Below are positions 24,490 to 33,069 of a stretch of DNA of 64,000 nucleotides, piece by piece. The notes below the pieces were generated by a model. It ran no database searches, was not told the DNA's origin, and saw only the letters and a program-made list of their open reading frames with translations. The stretch is from contig NZ_PSTZ01000011.1 in assembly GCF_002931555.1 (NCBI RefSeq), forward strand, positions 1 to 64,000, given 5' to 3'. The translations under genes and the position numbers were made by a program. How positions within the stretch are numbered: position 1 is the stretch's first letter; the number at the start of each line of letters is the position of its first letter. This stretch comes from Pseudoclavibacter sp. RFBB5. GTDB lineage: Bacteria; Actinomycetota; Actinomycetes; Actinomycetales; Microbacteriaceae.

Positions 24490-25677
24490 ATGGCAACGGC
24501 GAAGAGCAGAACCCGTGAGCAGCACATCGCAGTGTTCGGCGGCAGCGGCAGCGGCAAGACCGTGCTCGTCTCGTCTTTCTACGGCCCCACGCAGGAGCCG
24601 CAGTTCGCGAAGGAGAACCTCTACGAGGTCGTCGCCGACGACACCGGGCAGAGCGACAAGCTGTACCAGAGCTACCTCGGCATGAAGAACGCCGCGAAGG
24701 TGCCCGCATCCACCCGCTTCACCCACACCGCGTACTCGTTCCTGGTGAGGCCAAAGGCCTGGTCGGAGGAACGCGCGAAGAACTCGAAGCCGTTCGACGC
24801 ACTCCGCCTCGTGTGGCACGACTACCCCGGCGAATGGTTCGAGGAGTCCGCGGAGGGCGAGGAGGAGAGCCGCAGGCGTGTCGAGACGTTCACGGCGCTC
24901 CTGAGCTCTGATGTCGCGCTCCTGCTCGTCGACGGTCAGCTGCTCCGCGACAATGAGGGCTCAGAGGAGCTGTACCTGAAGTCGCTGCTGACGAACATCC
25001 GCTCCGAACTGCTCCGCCTGAAGCCCGAGCTCCTGAAGAACGGCAAGCCCCTCGCGCAGTTCCCTCGCATCTGGGTGCTCGCTGTTTCGAAGTCCGACCT
25101 TCTTCCCCAGATGGATGCGCACGCTTTCAAAGCGCTGCTCGTCGAGAAGGTCAGCGACGAGCTCGATCAGCTGCGTCAGGAGCTTCGCGGTTTCGTTCAG
25201 GTGCCGGAGGCGATGTCGTTCGCCGAGGACTTCATCCTGCTGTCCTCCGCGAAGTTCGAGCCGGGCAAGATCGAGGTGACGGAGCGCGTCGGCGTCGACG
25301 CCGTCCTCCCACTCGCCGCGATCCTGCCCTTCGAACGCCACGTCAGCTGGGCGAAGAAGCTCCACGATGGCGGGAAGGTCGCGGAGAAGATCTTCAGCAA
25401 GGCGGGCGGGATGGCCGGCCTCGCCGCGATGGGGGCCCTGTTCGTCGTCAAGAAGATCAAGCTGCCTGGCCCCCTCGGACTCATTGCGGGGTTCGCGGCG
25501 TCACTCGTCTCGAAGGACTCCATCGAGCGGGGAGCGGCACTCGCCGGCGAGAAGCTCAAGACTGTCAACGCGGAAGCGCTCGCCAAGCACGACTACCTGA
25601 CCGCGATGCTCACCCGCTTCAAACTCGACCTCGAAGAGGCAGAACGCAAGGGGATCCTCGTCAGGAGCAAGAAGTGA
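24490..25677 (+). CDS. TRAFAC-type P-loop GTPase domain protein
   Basis: The protein has 395 residues from ATG 24490, which has AGGAG 8 bases upstream; the GTG at 24484 is too close to it. G1 is GGSGSGKT (17-24), G3 is WHDYPGEW (Asp111, Gly114) and G4 is AVSKSD (199-203), so it resembles TRAFAC-class GTPases found in bacterial conflict-type loci. The region 105-110 and LLLVDGQLL (145-152) are core strands. A hydrophobic stretch at about 306-340 (MAGLAAMGALFVV, then LGLIAGFAASLV) may touch membrane. The 3' end overlaps the next gene by 4 bases (GTGA). Function is unknown; a nucleotide-driven switch or assembly ATPase/GTPase is inferred. Confidence 0.8.
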   Translation: MATAKSRTREQHIAVFGGSGSGKTVLVSSFYGPTQEPQFAKENLYEVVADDTGQSDKLYQSYLGMKNAAKVPASTRFTHTAYSFLVRPKAWSEERAKNSKPFDALRLVWHDYPGEWFEESAEGEEESRRRVETFTALLSSDVALLLVDGQLLRDNEGSEELYLKSLLTNIRSELLRLKPELLKNGKPLAQFPRIWVLAVSKSDLLPQMDAHAFKALLVEKVSDELDQLRQELRGFVQVPEAMSFAEDFILLSSAKFEPGKIEVTERVGVDAVLPLAAILPFERHVSWAKKLHDGGKVAEKIFSKAGGMAGLAAMGALFVVKKIKLPGPLGLIAGFAASLVSKDSIERGAALAGEKLKTVNAEALAKHDYLTAMLTRFKLDLEEAERKGILVRSKK

Positions 25678-26021
25678 AGCTCATCTGGGCGACCCGTGGG
25701 CGCACGTGGGGGCACCGATTTCTCCTCGACGGCGGCTTCGCGGACCCGCTCCCCGAATACGACAGAGCCTTCGCGCAGCTCGGCGATGACTCGGAGCTCT
25801 GGCACCTCGGCGATGACAGGGCGGCGCTGCGCTTCCCTGACCCGGAAGGGCGCACAGACCGCGCCGGCAGGCCCATCACTCACGAGTTCGTGGTGTTCAC
25901 GCCCGAGCTGCACGAGATCTCGTCCGTTGCCACCGGACTCTCCCTGATCTGGGCCCAGCCGATCGTCTCGGCCCGATTCGCCGACGTCTGGGATCTGCCG
26001 AAACCTCCGGCGCGTTCCTGA
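25674..26021 (+). CDS. Small protein coupled to the GTPase gene (unknown)
   Basis: The 115-residue protein starts at GTG 25674, overlapping the GTPase stop by 4 bases with AGGAG 6 bases upstream. I recognise no family. It has an N-terminal WATRGRTWGHRFLLDGG, a Tyr/Asp-rich middle, and a GRTDRAGRPITHEFVVF segment (about 59-75) that looks like a conserved functional patch. Tight translational coupling to the GTPase suggests a subunit or regulator of it. The idea that it is a GTPase-associated adaptor is inference from position only. Confidence 0.7.
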   Translation: MKLIWATRGRTWGHRFLLDGGFADPLPEYDRAFAQLGDDSELWHLGDDRAALRFPDPEGRTDRAGRPITHEFVVFTPELHEISSVATGLSLIWAQPIVSARFADVWDLPKPPARS

Positions 26022-26072
26022 GCCGCGAGCAGACCGCCCGACCCCGAACTCCGAAGAGACGCGAGGATCCCG

Positions 26073-27137
26073 ATGAACCACCACACTCTGGAGCCAGAAG
26101 CCACGGGAACCGTCGGCGACGGCGCCGTATGGACGCAGGACGCATCCGGATCGAGGACCCAGACGGATCCGCTCCGGTGCGAGTTCGCGGGCTGGCTCGG
26201 CGACGAGCTCGTCGGCGTCCATCCGGACTTCATCGTGGCCGGTTCACTCGCCGATGCACTGCGCGCTTCCGACCTCTCGGGGTTCGAGTTGCGCGAGGCG
26301 ACCGTCACGACGTCGCCGGAGTTCGTCTCCTACGCCGGCGGTCTCCCGGAGCGTTGGGAGCGGCTCGAGCCGACCGGCCGCGCAGATGGGAACGACGACT
26401 TCGCCCAGCGGGACGGGACGCTGCTGGTCAGCGAACGCGCCCTCGCGCTCCTCAACGAACACCGCATCGTCGAAGCGCAGCTCGTGCCCGCCGAAGAGAC
26501 CCCCGAGGCATCGCGGTTCGCGCATCACCGCGACGCGGCACGAGCCGCCGCCCGGCTTCGCGAGCGCGCCGGCCAGGAGGCCGAGGCTGACAAGGATGCC
26601 CTGGAAGTCGCTCGTCTCACCGCACTCGTCGACGCGCTCGACGCAACCGCATCCACACCGCCGAAAATGCGCGTCAACGGCGACGCGAAGCGCACGGTGG
26701 CGGGAGACCTCACCCTGGCCGCGGCCGCGCTCGGCAAGAAGATCGAGGATCCGGCGGCCCTCGCTCTCCTCGGACTCATCGACGGCCCCATCGAGATCAA
26801 CCGCTCTGGCGCTTACCAGTGCGCCTACCGGAGCGCCGACCGCTCCCTGATCGTGGGGATGAAGGGAGGCGCCGTGAAATGCGTCGAATTTACCTTCCAC
26901 CCGCACCGCAACGCCCCGGAAGCCAACTACCCGCGCACGGCGCACCTCATCGAGGGGCTTGCGACGTTCACTCGCGAAGGAGTTTTGGAGCATCTCGGGG
27001 AGCCCAAGGAGTTCCTGCCTCCGGACGACGAGGAGCGGAGCCGCGACGAGTATCGCATCGGACGACAGCGCGTGATGCTGTACTGGAGAGGGCAGGACTA
27101 CTCGCCGCGGACGCTGATGGTCGGGCGCAAGGGCTGA
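26073..27137 (+). CDS. Unknown two-part protein in the GTPase cassette
   Basis: The 354-residue protein has no family I can name. An N-terminal part (about 30-140) contains CEFAGWLGDELVGVHPDFIV and a binding-like segment, VAGSLADALRASDLSGFEL, reminiscent of small immunity-type proteins. Residues about 150-205 are an Ala/Arg/Glu helix. The C-terminal half (about 205-354) is a separate domain with GAYQCAYRSADRSLIVG, LIEGLATFTREGVLEHLGEP and RIGRQRVMLYW, where a length-reporting LGEP motif recurs in small secreted or regulatory domains. It follows the 115-residue gene by 51 bases and is probably in the same operon. Confidence 0.65.
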   Translation: MNHHTLEPEATGTVGDGAVWTQDASGSRTQTDPLRCEFAGWLGDELVGVHPDFIVAGSLADALRASDLSGFELREATVTTSPEFVSYAGGLPERWERLEPTGRADGNDDFAQRDGTLLVSERALALLNEHRIVEAQLVPAEETPEASRFAHHRDAARAAARLRERAGQEAEADKDALEVARLTALVDALDATASTPPKMRVNGDAKRTVAGDLTLAAAALGKKIEDPAALALLGLIDGPIEINRSGAYQCAYRSADRSLIVGMKGGAVKCVEFTFHPHRNAPEANYPRTAHLIEGLATFTREGVLEHLGEPKEFLPPDDEERSRDEYRIGRQRVMLYWRGQDYSPRTLMVGRKG

Positions 27138-27274
27138 GGGCCTCCCCCTGCGTCCGCGCGACTTATCCCCAGGCAGACAGGCGGTCCGTTTTCCCGCCGC
27201 ACGGAGGGACAGACTGGGGGTCTCACATGAGTCGCCGGCCGGGGATGCCGCGCGGAGAGCACGGGGAGATCGAC

Positions 27275-27658
27275 ATGTCAGTGGTGCACGTAGTTGCCAA
27301 GAGGTGGCGCGGCGGATGGGAGTTCCACCTCGGGCCTGAGGACGTGACGCAAGGAGCGACGCTCGGTGACGTTGCACGGCAGGTCTTCGACTACCTCGAG
27401 ACGCGCGAGCCCGGGCTTGACCACAGTGCGACCAGCCTCGGCATCACCTTCGACCTCGGCACGCTCACAGAAGCGGTCGACACGGCGAAGAAAGCGATCG
27501 AGAAAGCGCAACATGCGCATCTCGTCGCTGATACGCGCCTCAGGACTGCTGTCGCCGCGATGCACCGCGAACGGTACGCGAACCGCGATATCGCGTTGCT
27601 TCTCGAGATCGACCGCGATCGCGTGGAGGAACTGCTCCGAAGCACAGACTCTCGCTGA
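27275..27658 (+). CDS. HicB-like protein with C-terminal helix-turn-helix
   Basis: The protein has 127 residues from ATG 27275, preceded by ACGGGGAGATCG. The N-terminal 55 residues (VVHVVAKRWRGGWEFHLG, then ATLGDVARQVFDYLE) have the partial RNase H-like pattern of HicB antitoxins. A middle helix (about 65-95) and a C-terminal YANRDIALLLEIDRDRVEELL that resembles a helix-turn-helix follow. No HicA-type toxin gene is adjacent, so it may be a stand-alone regulator or part of the preceding cassette. An in-frame extension upstream overlaps another gene and is not favoured. Confidence 0.6.
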   Translation: MSVVHVVAKRWRGGWEFHLGPEDVTQGATLGDVARQVFDYLETREPGLDHSATSLGITFDLGTLTEAVDTAKKAIEKAQHAHLVADTRLRTAVAAMHRERYANRDIALLLEIDRDRVEELLRSTDSR

Positions 27659-27840
27659 GCACCGTCCGCTGCGCGGGACTCCGCACATCGCGGACGTGCA
27701 AAGAACCGGACGTGCCGGTCGCGGCCTTCGGCCTCCTCCTCAAGACGAACAATCACCCCGTCCGGACGAGAGCAATCGAAGAGCCAGCTCCGCGTCCGAT
27801 CAGACGGAGCCTGGTATCTGACATAGCCGAGTTGCGAGAA

Positions 27841-28812
27841 CTATGGTCCTCCGCCGTCCGTGGCCCTGCTCAACGCCGCGCGCACCTGCTCGACAAAACG
27901 CGTTGGCGTGGGCCAGAGTTGCGATGTGGTCGCCCGGATCGCGAACCAGTCGATCTCCTGCAGACGGTTCACGCGCCCGATGTCCTTGCGCCATTGGCGC
28001 TTGTCGGTGCGGTGATGGTCCCCCTCGTACTCGATGGCGATCTTCTGAGCCCGATACGCGAGGTCGACACGCCCCACGAACTCCGACCCGTTCCAGACCT
28101 CGACGCCGACCTCCGGTTCCGGAAGCCCGCCAGCGACGATCACCAGCCGCGTCCAGGTCTCCATCGGTGATTCGACGCCTGCACGAACCCGTGCAACGGC
28201 CGCCCGCAAGGAGGCCCCACCCACACCGTTGCCCCAGGTTCGCGCGATCTCCTCGAGGTCCTCCAGCGTCGCGAGGGGCGGCGCCGTCCGCGCTCCCTCC
28301 GGTGGCTCCTCGGGCCGCACGATGCCCTCATAGTTCGTGGATGTGGCGACGAGGGCATCCCCCAGCACGACCAACTCGTTGACGTCGAGGTGGCGGGCGC
28401 AGGTTGCCCAGGTCAGCGCGGGCGACGCGACAGGTGCGCCGCGCAGCTCGCGAGCATCCCACAGCGACGCCCTGATGCTTCGCGACTTGACCCCCAGACC
28501 GGCGGGCCGGTTCCTCCCAGCCGGCACGAGGAGGTACACGGTCGAGTCGCGGTCAAGTCGGCGGGGCACGGGCAGACCCCAGATTCTCGCCGCTGTCAGC
28601 CCGCCGAGCACACAGCGGTCCTTGATCCTCGGCACGAAGGCGCGTGCGATCTCAAGAGGAGACCGCACTGCCCCTCGCACCCGCACGCCGCGGTGAGGTT
28701 TGGAGAATTCGGGGCCGTTCAGTTCCTGCCGTGTCAGGCCCGCGCGCAGCCCATCCCTGAACGCGAAGGGTTCGTTCCCCACTCCGGAGAGCATCTCCTC
28801 AGGCTCAGACAT
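27841..28812 (-). CDS. DUF559-type endonuclease-like protein with AbiEi-like N-terminus
   Basis: The 323-residue protein follows a common actinobacterial plan: an N-terminal region that resembles the AbiEi/transcriptional regulator fold (about 10-90, with GLTAARIWGLPVPRR), a helical middle, and a C-terminal VSR/DUF559-like nuclease core (about 240-310). The core contains the Asp of GRVDLAYRAQ and the EYEGDHH motif followed by KRQWRKDIGRVNRLQEIDW, which match the restriction-like active site. Its biological role is unknown. It is a single gene, convergent with the HicB-like gene over 182 bases that hold no clear element. Confidence 0.85.
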   Translation of the reverse strand: MSEPEEMLSGVGNEPFAFRDGLRAGLTRQELNGPEFSKPHRGVRVRGAVRSPLEIARAFVPRIKDRCVLGGLTAARIWGLPVPRRLDRDSTVYLLVPAGRNRPAGLGVKSRSIRASLWDARELRGAPVASPALTWATCARHLDVNELVVLGDALVATSTNYEGIVRPEEPPEGARTAPPLATLEDLEEIARTWGNGVGGASLRAAVARVRAGVESPMETWTRLVIVAGGLPEPEVGVEVWNGSEFVGRVDLAYRAQKIAIEYEGDHHRTDKRQWRKDIGRVNRLQEIDWFAIRATTSQLWPTPTRFVEQVRAALSRATDGGGP

Positions 28813-28920
28813 GGGCCAAGGGTAGGGGGATGCAGAGCTTGTCTTCCGAGATATCCACAGCCCGAAGGTGCGTTGAAAGCGATACCGAAGGTCGCGGCAG
28901 CCCGTCCCGGCGGATCATCC

Positions 28921-29073
28921 TGATGGGTTTCGCCGAGTCGTGATGGGAATCCCCCCATCGCGAGTCAGATAAACCCATCAATGTGAAGGGCCGACGAGCC
29001 CTGCGCCAGACTTCGATGGGTTTTGCCGACCGGTGGTGGGTAACGCCCCATCACGAGTCAGAGGAACCCATCA
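28921..29073. repeat. Two copies of a 60-bp dyad element with 20-bp spaced heptamers
   Basis: Copy 1 (28921-28980) reads TGATGGG-N13-TGATGGG-N6-CCCATCG-N13-CCCATCA. Copy 2 (29014-29073) reads CGATGGG-N13-TGGTGGG-N6-CCCATCA-N13-CCCATCA. Heptamer starts are exactly 20 bp apart within each half and the centre gap is 6 bp in both copies. The copies are 33 bases apart. A related array occurs at 49153-49274. They lie downstream of the cupin gene (minus strand) and upstream of the DUF559 gene. They could form a two-stem RNA, a terminator or a protein-binding array. The 293-base gap holds nothing else obvious. Confidence 0.8.
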
Positions 29074-29105
29074 AAGTGGGCGCAGCTTCAGGAACCGCAG
29101 CCGAC

Positions 29106-29528
29106 CTACTCCCCGCCCTCCACGACGTACAGCTTGCGCAGGGGTGCTCCGGTGACGGTCCACCGGGTGCGCATCCCTTCGCCGAGACGCACGATGGAAC
29201 CCGGTTCGAGGTCGATCGACGGCAGCTCGGGCTCGAGGAACTCGACGGTCGCCGTGCCGCCGATCACGAGGAACACCTCGTCGGCCTCGACGTCGAGCAT
29301 CGACCCGGCCGACATCTCCCACAGCCCGAACTCCGTGCCCGCGAAGGCGCCGAGCTCGTGCGCCGCGGTCGTCGGCTCGCCGCTCACCTTCTGCCATCCC
29401 TCGACGGGTTCGTGTGATAGGGATGCGCCCCGCGCGTGCACGACGGATCCGGGCTGCATCCCGGTCACACCACCGGCACCGGTCACGGCAGCGGCCTCAT
29501 CGGCTGCGCTCTCACCGCCCGCGCTCAC
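29106..29528 (-). CDS. Cupin domain protein
   Basis: The protein has 140 residues from GTG 29528, overlapping the oxidase stop by 4 bases. It is a small single-cupin protein of the DUF861 type: FAGTEFGLWEMSAGSMLDVEADEVFLVIGGTATVEF supplies cupin motif 1 and the C-terminal PGSIVRLGEGMRTRWTVTGAPLRKLYVV supplies motif 2. Only part of the usual His/Glu metal set is seen (Glu in ADEVF), so metal binding is uncertain. Coupling to a PuuB-like oxidase is common in polyamine or amine catabolism loci, where its role is not known. Confidence 0.82.
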   Translation of the reverse strand: MSAGGESAADEAAAVTGAGGVTGMQPGSVVHARGASLSHEPVEGWQKVSGEPTTAAHELGAFAGTEFGLWEMSAGSMLDVEADEVFLVIGGTATVEFLEPELPSIDLEPGSIVRLGEGMRTRWTVTGAPLRKLYVVEGGE

Positions 29529-30958
29529 GAGTCGAACCCCAGGCCGACCGCGTCCATCGTCTTCAGCCACAGTCCGCGCTTGCCCTCGTTGCGGTCGGCG
29601 CGCGCCATCTCGGCGAGCGACACCTTCGCACCGATCGACGCGAACGGCTCCGGCGGGAACGGCAGCGGCTTCTTCTTCACGAAGTCCATGCGCGTGCGCT
29701 CCGTCTCCTCGCCGCTGAGCAGGTCGAGCAGCACGTTCGCCGCGTACCTCGTCGCGCCGACGCCGAGCCCCGTGAAGCCCGCCGCGTGCGCGACCCTGCC
29801 GTCGAACTCCGTGTCGAAGAAGGAGAAGAACCGCGTGCACGTGTCGATGACGCCGCCCCACTTGTGCGAGAAGCCGAGACCCTCGAGCTGCGGGTAGGTG
29901 GCGATGAAGTGCGCCGCGAGCTTCTCGAACGTCTCGGGGCGCTGGTCGTACTCCTGCTTGATGCGGCCGCCGTAGTTGTAGACGGCGTCGTACCCGCCGT
30001 AGAGGATGCGAATGCGGCCGTCGGCGTCCGTGACGAGCCGCGAGTAGTGGAAGCGATTGTTGAGGTCCGTGATGCCCTGCCTCCGCTTCCAGCCGATCGA
30101 TTCGAGATGCTCGTCGCTCAACGGGTTCGTCATGAGCACGTAGTCGTAGACGGGCACCGTGTAGAAGCGGTCGCGTTTGATGAGCGCCGGGAAGGCGTTC
30201 GTGCCGAGTGCCACCCGCTGCGCGTAGATGCTCCCCTCGTCGGTGGTCACCGTGATGCCGCCGCCGTCTGCCTCGAGCGACCTGACGGGAGTGTTCTCGA
30301 AGATCGCGACGCCCATGCCGAGCACCACGCGGCGCAGCTCCCACACGAGCTTCGCGGGGTTCACGAGGGCGGTGCCCTCGCGTTCGTAGTTCGCGGCGAG
30401 GAACAGCGGGGAGGCGACTTCCTGCTGGAGCGTTTTCCTGTCGAGGAACTCGAGGCCGGAGTCGCCGACCGCCGCCTGCTCGAGCTCGGCGACCTGGTGG
30501 GGCTCGGTCGCGACGTTGAGCACGCCCGTCTCCTCGTAGTCGCAGTCCATCGAGTAGCGCTTGACGGTCTCCCCGATCTCGCGCAGGTTCTCGAGGCCGA
30601 GCGCTTCGAGCTTCGAGTACTCGTGCGGCAGCCGGTCCTTGCCGTTCGACTCCCCGTGGGTGAGGCTCGCCTCGCAGAACCCGCCGTTGCGGCCGGATGC
30701 GGCCCATCCGAGTCGCTTTCCCTCCAGCAGCATGATCTTCCGCTTTGGGTCGCGTTCCTTCGCGAGCAGCGCTGTCCACAGCCCCGTGTATCCGCCACCG
30801 ACGATCACGAGGTCGGCAGTGTGGTTGCTTCGAAGCGGCGGCGACGCGGCGGGACGAGCCGGGTCGTCGAGCCAGTAGGTCGTCGCCTTCGCTCCGGCGA
30901 GAGACGCGGCAATGCGCTCCTCGCTGATCTCGGCTTCCGCTCGATCGAACGTGGTCAT
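29525..30958 (-). CDS. FAD-dependent oxidoreductase, gamma-glutamylputrescine oxidase-like
   Basis: The 477-residue protein belongs to the DAO family. The dinucleotide motif is VIVGGGYTGLWTALL (about 51-65), followed by EGKRLGWAASGRNGGFCEASLTHG, where the GRNGG segment contacts FAD. The C-terminal FTGLGVGATRYAANVLLDLLSG is the second FAD contact. The closest known enzymes are PuuB-type amine oxidases, which oxidise a secondary or primary amine and give H2O2. GGAGG lies 6 bases before ATG 30958. No other puu gene is visible in the window, so the amine substrate is open. Confidence 0.85.
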   Translation of the reverse strand: MTTFDRAEAEISEERIAASLAGAKATTYWLDDPARPAASPPLRSNHTADLVIVGGGYTGLWTALLAKERDPKRKIMLLEGKRLGWAASGRNGGFCEASLTHGESNGKDRLPHEYSKLEALGLENLREIGETVKRYSMDCDYEETGVLNVATEPHQVAELEQAAVGDSGLEFLDRKTLQQEVASPLFLAANYEREGTALVNPAKLVWELRRVVLGMGVAIFENTPVRSLEADGGGITVTTDEGSIYAQRVALGTNAFPALIKRDRFYTVPVYDYVLMTNPLSDEHLESIGWKRRQGITDLNNRFHYSRLVTDADGRIRILYGGYDAVYNYGGRIKQEYDQRPETFEKLAAHFIATYPQLEGLGFSHKWGGVIDTCTRFFSFFDTEFDGRVAHAAGFTGLGVGATRYAANVLLDLLSGEETERTRMDFVKKKPLPFPPEPFASIGAKVSLAEMARADRNEGKRGLWLKTMDAVGLGFDS

Positions 30959-31175
30959 TGATGTCCTCCGGGTGGGGGTTGACGGCCATCTGCTGCTTCG
31001 TGTCTACCCTGCTTACCTACCGTTTGGGTGGACGCCGTGTCGGTTCGACGCACGACGCGTCGACGATCTGTCCGACAAGCTCAGCACGATCTGCGGCGAA
31101 TGCACCACCCCCAGCGCTACCCTCGTGGTCACGCGACCCCATGATCGGTGTCGCGTCATCGAACAAGGGGAACCC

Positions 31176-31832
31176 ATGACCGACATCAACGAACTGCTCA
31201 AGCTCATTCCAGTCGACGACATCGCCAACCAGCTCGGTGTCGACAAGCAGACCGCCCAGCAGGGGATCCAGGCAGCGTTGCCGACCCTCATCGGCGGTCT
31301 CCAGGCGAACGCGGCCGATCCCGCAGGTGCCAAGTCGCTCGAGCACGCGCTCGAGAAGAAGGACACATCCCTCGTCGAGGGCCGCGTCTCGCTCGCCGAC
31401 ATCGACACCAACGACGGCGAGAAGATCGTCAAGAACGTCTTCGGCAGCAACACCGACCAGGTCGCGGCAGCCCTCGGCTCAGCACCGGGCGGCCAGACTT
31501 CGGGGCTCGTGCAGAAGCTGCTCCCGATCCTCGCGCCGATCGTGCTCGCGTGGCTCGCGAAGAAGTTCCTCGGCGGCCAGCAGGGCGCATCCACGACCGC
31601 GGGCTCGGGTTCGGGCGGCGGGCTCGAGGATCTTCTCGGCGGGATCCTGGGCGGTGGGTCCGGTTCCTCCGCAGGTTCCGCGAACGCGGGCGGCGGGGCG
31701 GGCGGCGGACTCGGTGACATCCTCGGGCAGGTGCTCGGCGGCGCGAGCGGTTCCGGCAAGCCAGCAGGTGGAGGACTCGGCGGAGGCCTGGGAGACATTC
31801 TCGGCGGGCTGCTCGGCGGCGGCAAGCGCTGA
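31176..31832 (+). CDS. DUF937 domain protein with glycine-rich tail
   Basis: The protein has 218 residues from ATG 31176, with AAGGGGAACCC upstream. Residues 1-130 form a DUF937 domain (MTDINELLKLIPVDDIANQLGV, ALPTLIGGLQANA, GLVQKLLPILAPIVLAWLAKKF). Residues 138-218 are a Gly/Ser-rich tail with repeated LGDILGxxLGG-like modules (about 158, 186 and 206). The hydrophobic segment 113-130 suggests membrane association or self-assembly. DUF937 has no established function. It is a stand-alone gene in a promoter region shared with the divergent oxidase gene. Confidence 0.85.
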   Translation: MTDINELLKLIPVDDIANQLGVDKQTAQQGIQAALPTLIGGLQANAADPAGAKSLEHALEKKDTSLVEGRVSLADIDTNDGEKIVKNVFGSNTDQVAAALGSAPGGQTSGLVQKLLPILAPIVLAWLAKKFLGGQQGASTTAGSGSGGGLEDLLGGILGGGSGSSAGSANAGGGAGGGLGDILGQVLGGASGSGKPAGGGLGGGLGDILGGLLGGGKR

Positions 31833-32001
31833 CTCGTCGGGCAGCGGATGCGCGCGGGAGGGAGCGCGGGTCGAGCAGCACCGGCCTGCCCCTCCCCCGC
31901 ATCCCGAAGCGCACCAGACGGCCGAGCACCCAGCGGATCTGACCGCCCCTACCGCCTCGTGAAATGAGCCCAGCATCTTCGACCCCGCCTCCGAGACCTT
32001 C

Positions 32002-32991
32002 GTGCGCGCCCTCGCTCTCGTGGTGTTCGCGCTCGTCACCACCGGCGCGATCGCGCTCCTGTTCACAAGATTGCCGATCCGGCCCAGCTCGCGACTGCTG
32101 CTCACGCCGCTCGCAGCGCAGCACCGCCTGACCCGCCTCGACGACGACAGTCGTGGCTGGGAGACGGCGTTCGCGGGCGAACTCGTGTGGCTCGCCCACC
32201 GCGGCGCGCTTCGCATCCACGAGGTAGCGGATGCGGGGGCCGCGCAGCGGATCGGAGACGCCGGCTACCGCGCCCCACGATCGACCGGATGGGAGATCGA
32301 GTGGCTCGGCGCGGACCCGCTTCTCCCTGGATGGTCCGGCGCCGTCATCGACGCCTACTTCCCTGGCGGCAGGCGCGCCCGCGGCAACCGCGCGCGAGTG
32401 GACCGCACTGGTGGAGACGACTCCACCCGCCGCGCCGCCATGAAGTCCGCGGTCGTCGCCGAGCTCGACCGCGCCGGGGTCGACCGCACTGACCGCGACG
32501 GCTGGGTCTCACGGCTGCTCGCCAGCCCGTACAGTCGGGCGTTCGCCGGACTGATCATCGTGCCGATCGGGCTGCTCCTGCTCACCCCGTGGCTCCCCGC
32601 ATGGGCGGTTCCGATCTTCCTCGTCGCACTTGCCACGGTCATCGTGCTCACGTTCATCCGCCCACCGTTGCAGCGACGCTGGACGAAGCTCTGGGAGCGG
32701 TACCGGACCGAGAGCCAGCACCTGCACGAGCTCCCCCTCGACGAGCGCGGCACCGGGGCCACTCGAATCGTCTACCTCGACGCGTTCGCCGAGAACCTCG
32801 GCTTCGCAGACATCGTCGGATACGGGTCGTCAGAGGACATGGCGCGCGGCTACGCGCAGCAGGCCGACGCGATGGTGCGCGAGGGATTGCTCGACGACAT
32901 CCGCCCCGAGTGGCTGTCGACAGCCCGCGAACGGCTGACCGAGAAGCAGCTCACCGACCTCATCGACGGGTTCCTCTTCACTGTGCGCTGA
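32002..32991 (+). CDS. Hypothetical membrane protein, DUF2207-like
   Basis: The 329-residue protein starts at GTG 32002. It has a single N-terminal helix (3-22), a soluble loop with an Arg/Asp-rich stretch, two adjacent helices at about 177-215 (LIIVPIGLLLLTPWLPAWAVPIFLVALATVIVLTF, seen in two parts) and a cytoplasmic C-terminal region of 115 residues. The TAFAGELVWLAHRGALRIHEV segment resembles the C-terminal part of DUF2207 membrane proteins. Its function is unknown. It is 170 bases after the DUF937 gene on the same strand and may share its transcript. Confidence 0.65.
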   Translation: MRALALVVFALVTTGAIALLFTRLPIRPSSRLLLTPLAAQHRLTRLDDDSRGWETAFAGELVWLAHRGALRIHEVADAGAAQRIGDAGYRAPRSTGWEIEWLGADPLLPGWSGAVIDAYFPGGRRARGNRARVDRTGGDDSTRRAAMKSAVVAELDRAGVDRTDRDGWVSRLLASPYSRAFAGLIIVPIGLLLLTPWLPAWAVPIFLVALATVIVLTFIRPPLQRRWTKLWERYRTESQHLHELPLDERGTGATRIVYLDAFAENLGFADIVGYGSSEDMARGYAQQADAMVREGLLDDIRPEWLSTARERLTEKQLTDLIDGFLFTVR

Positions 32992-33069
32992 CGCCGCCGG
33001 TGGCCGGATGCTCGGCGTGCGCGGACCCTCCGGCCCGCGCCGTCGGGGCGGGCCCGCGCATCCACACCC

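Noticed and set aside
27163-27171. DnaA-box-like TTATCCCCA, and ATATCCACA at 28851-28859
   Set aside because: Single degenerate words without clustering or dnaA/dnaN genes do not indicate an origin.
27659-27840. tRNA or small RNA in the gap after the HicB-like gene
   Set aside because: No cloverleaf or strong stem can be drawn; only short complementary words were found.
29414-30961. Plus-strand open frame of 515 codons across the FAD oxidase gene
   Set aside because: Composition is Arg/Asp/Leu-rich shadow sequence, while the minus strand gives a full DAO-family enzyme.
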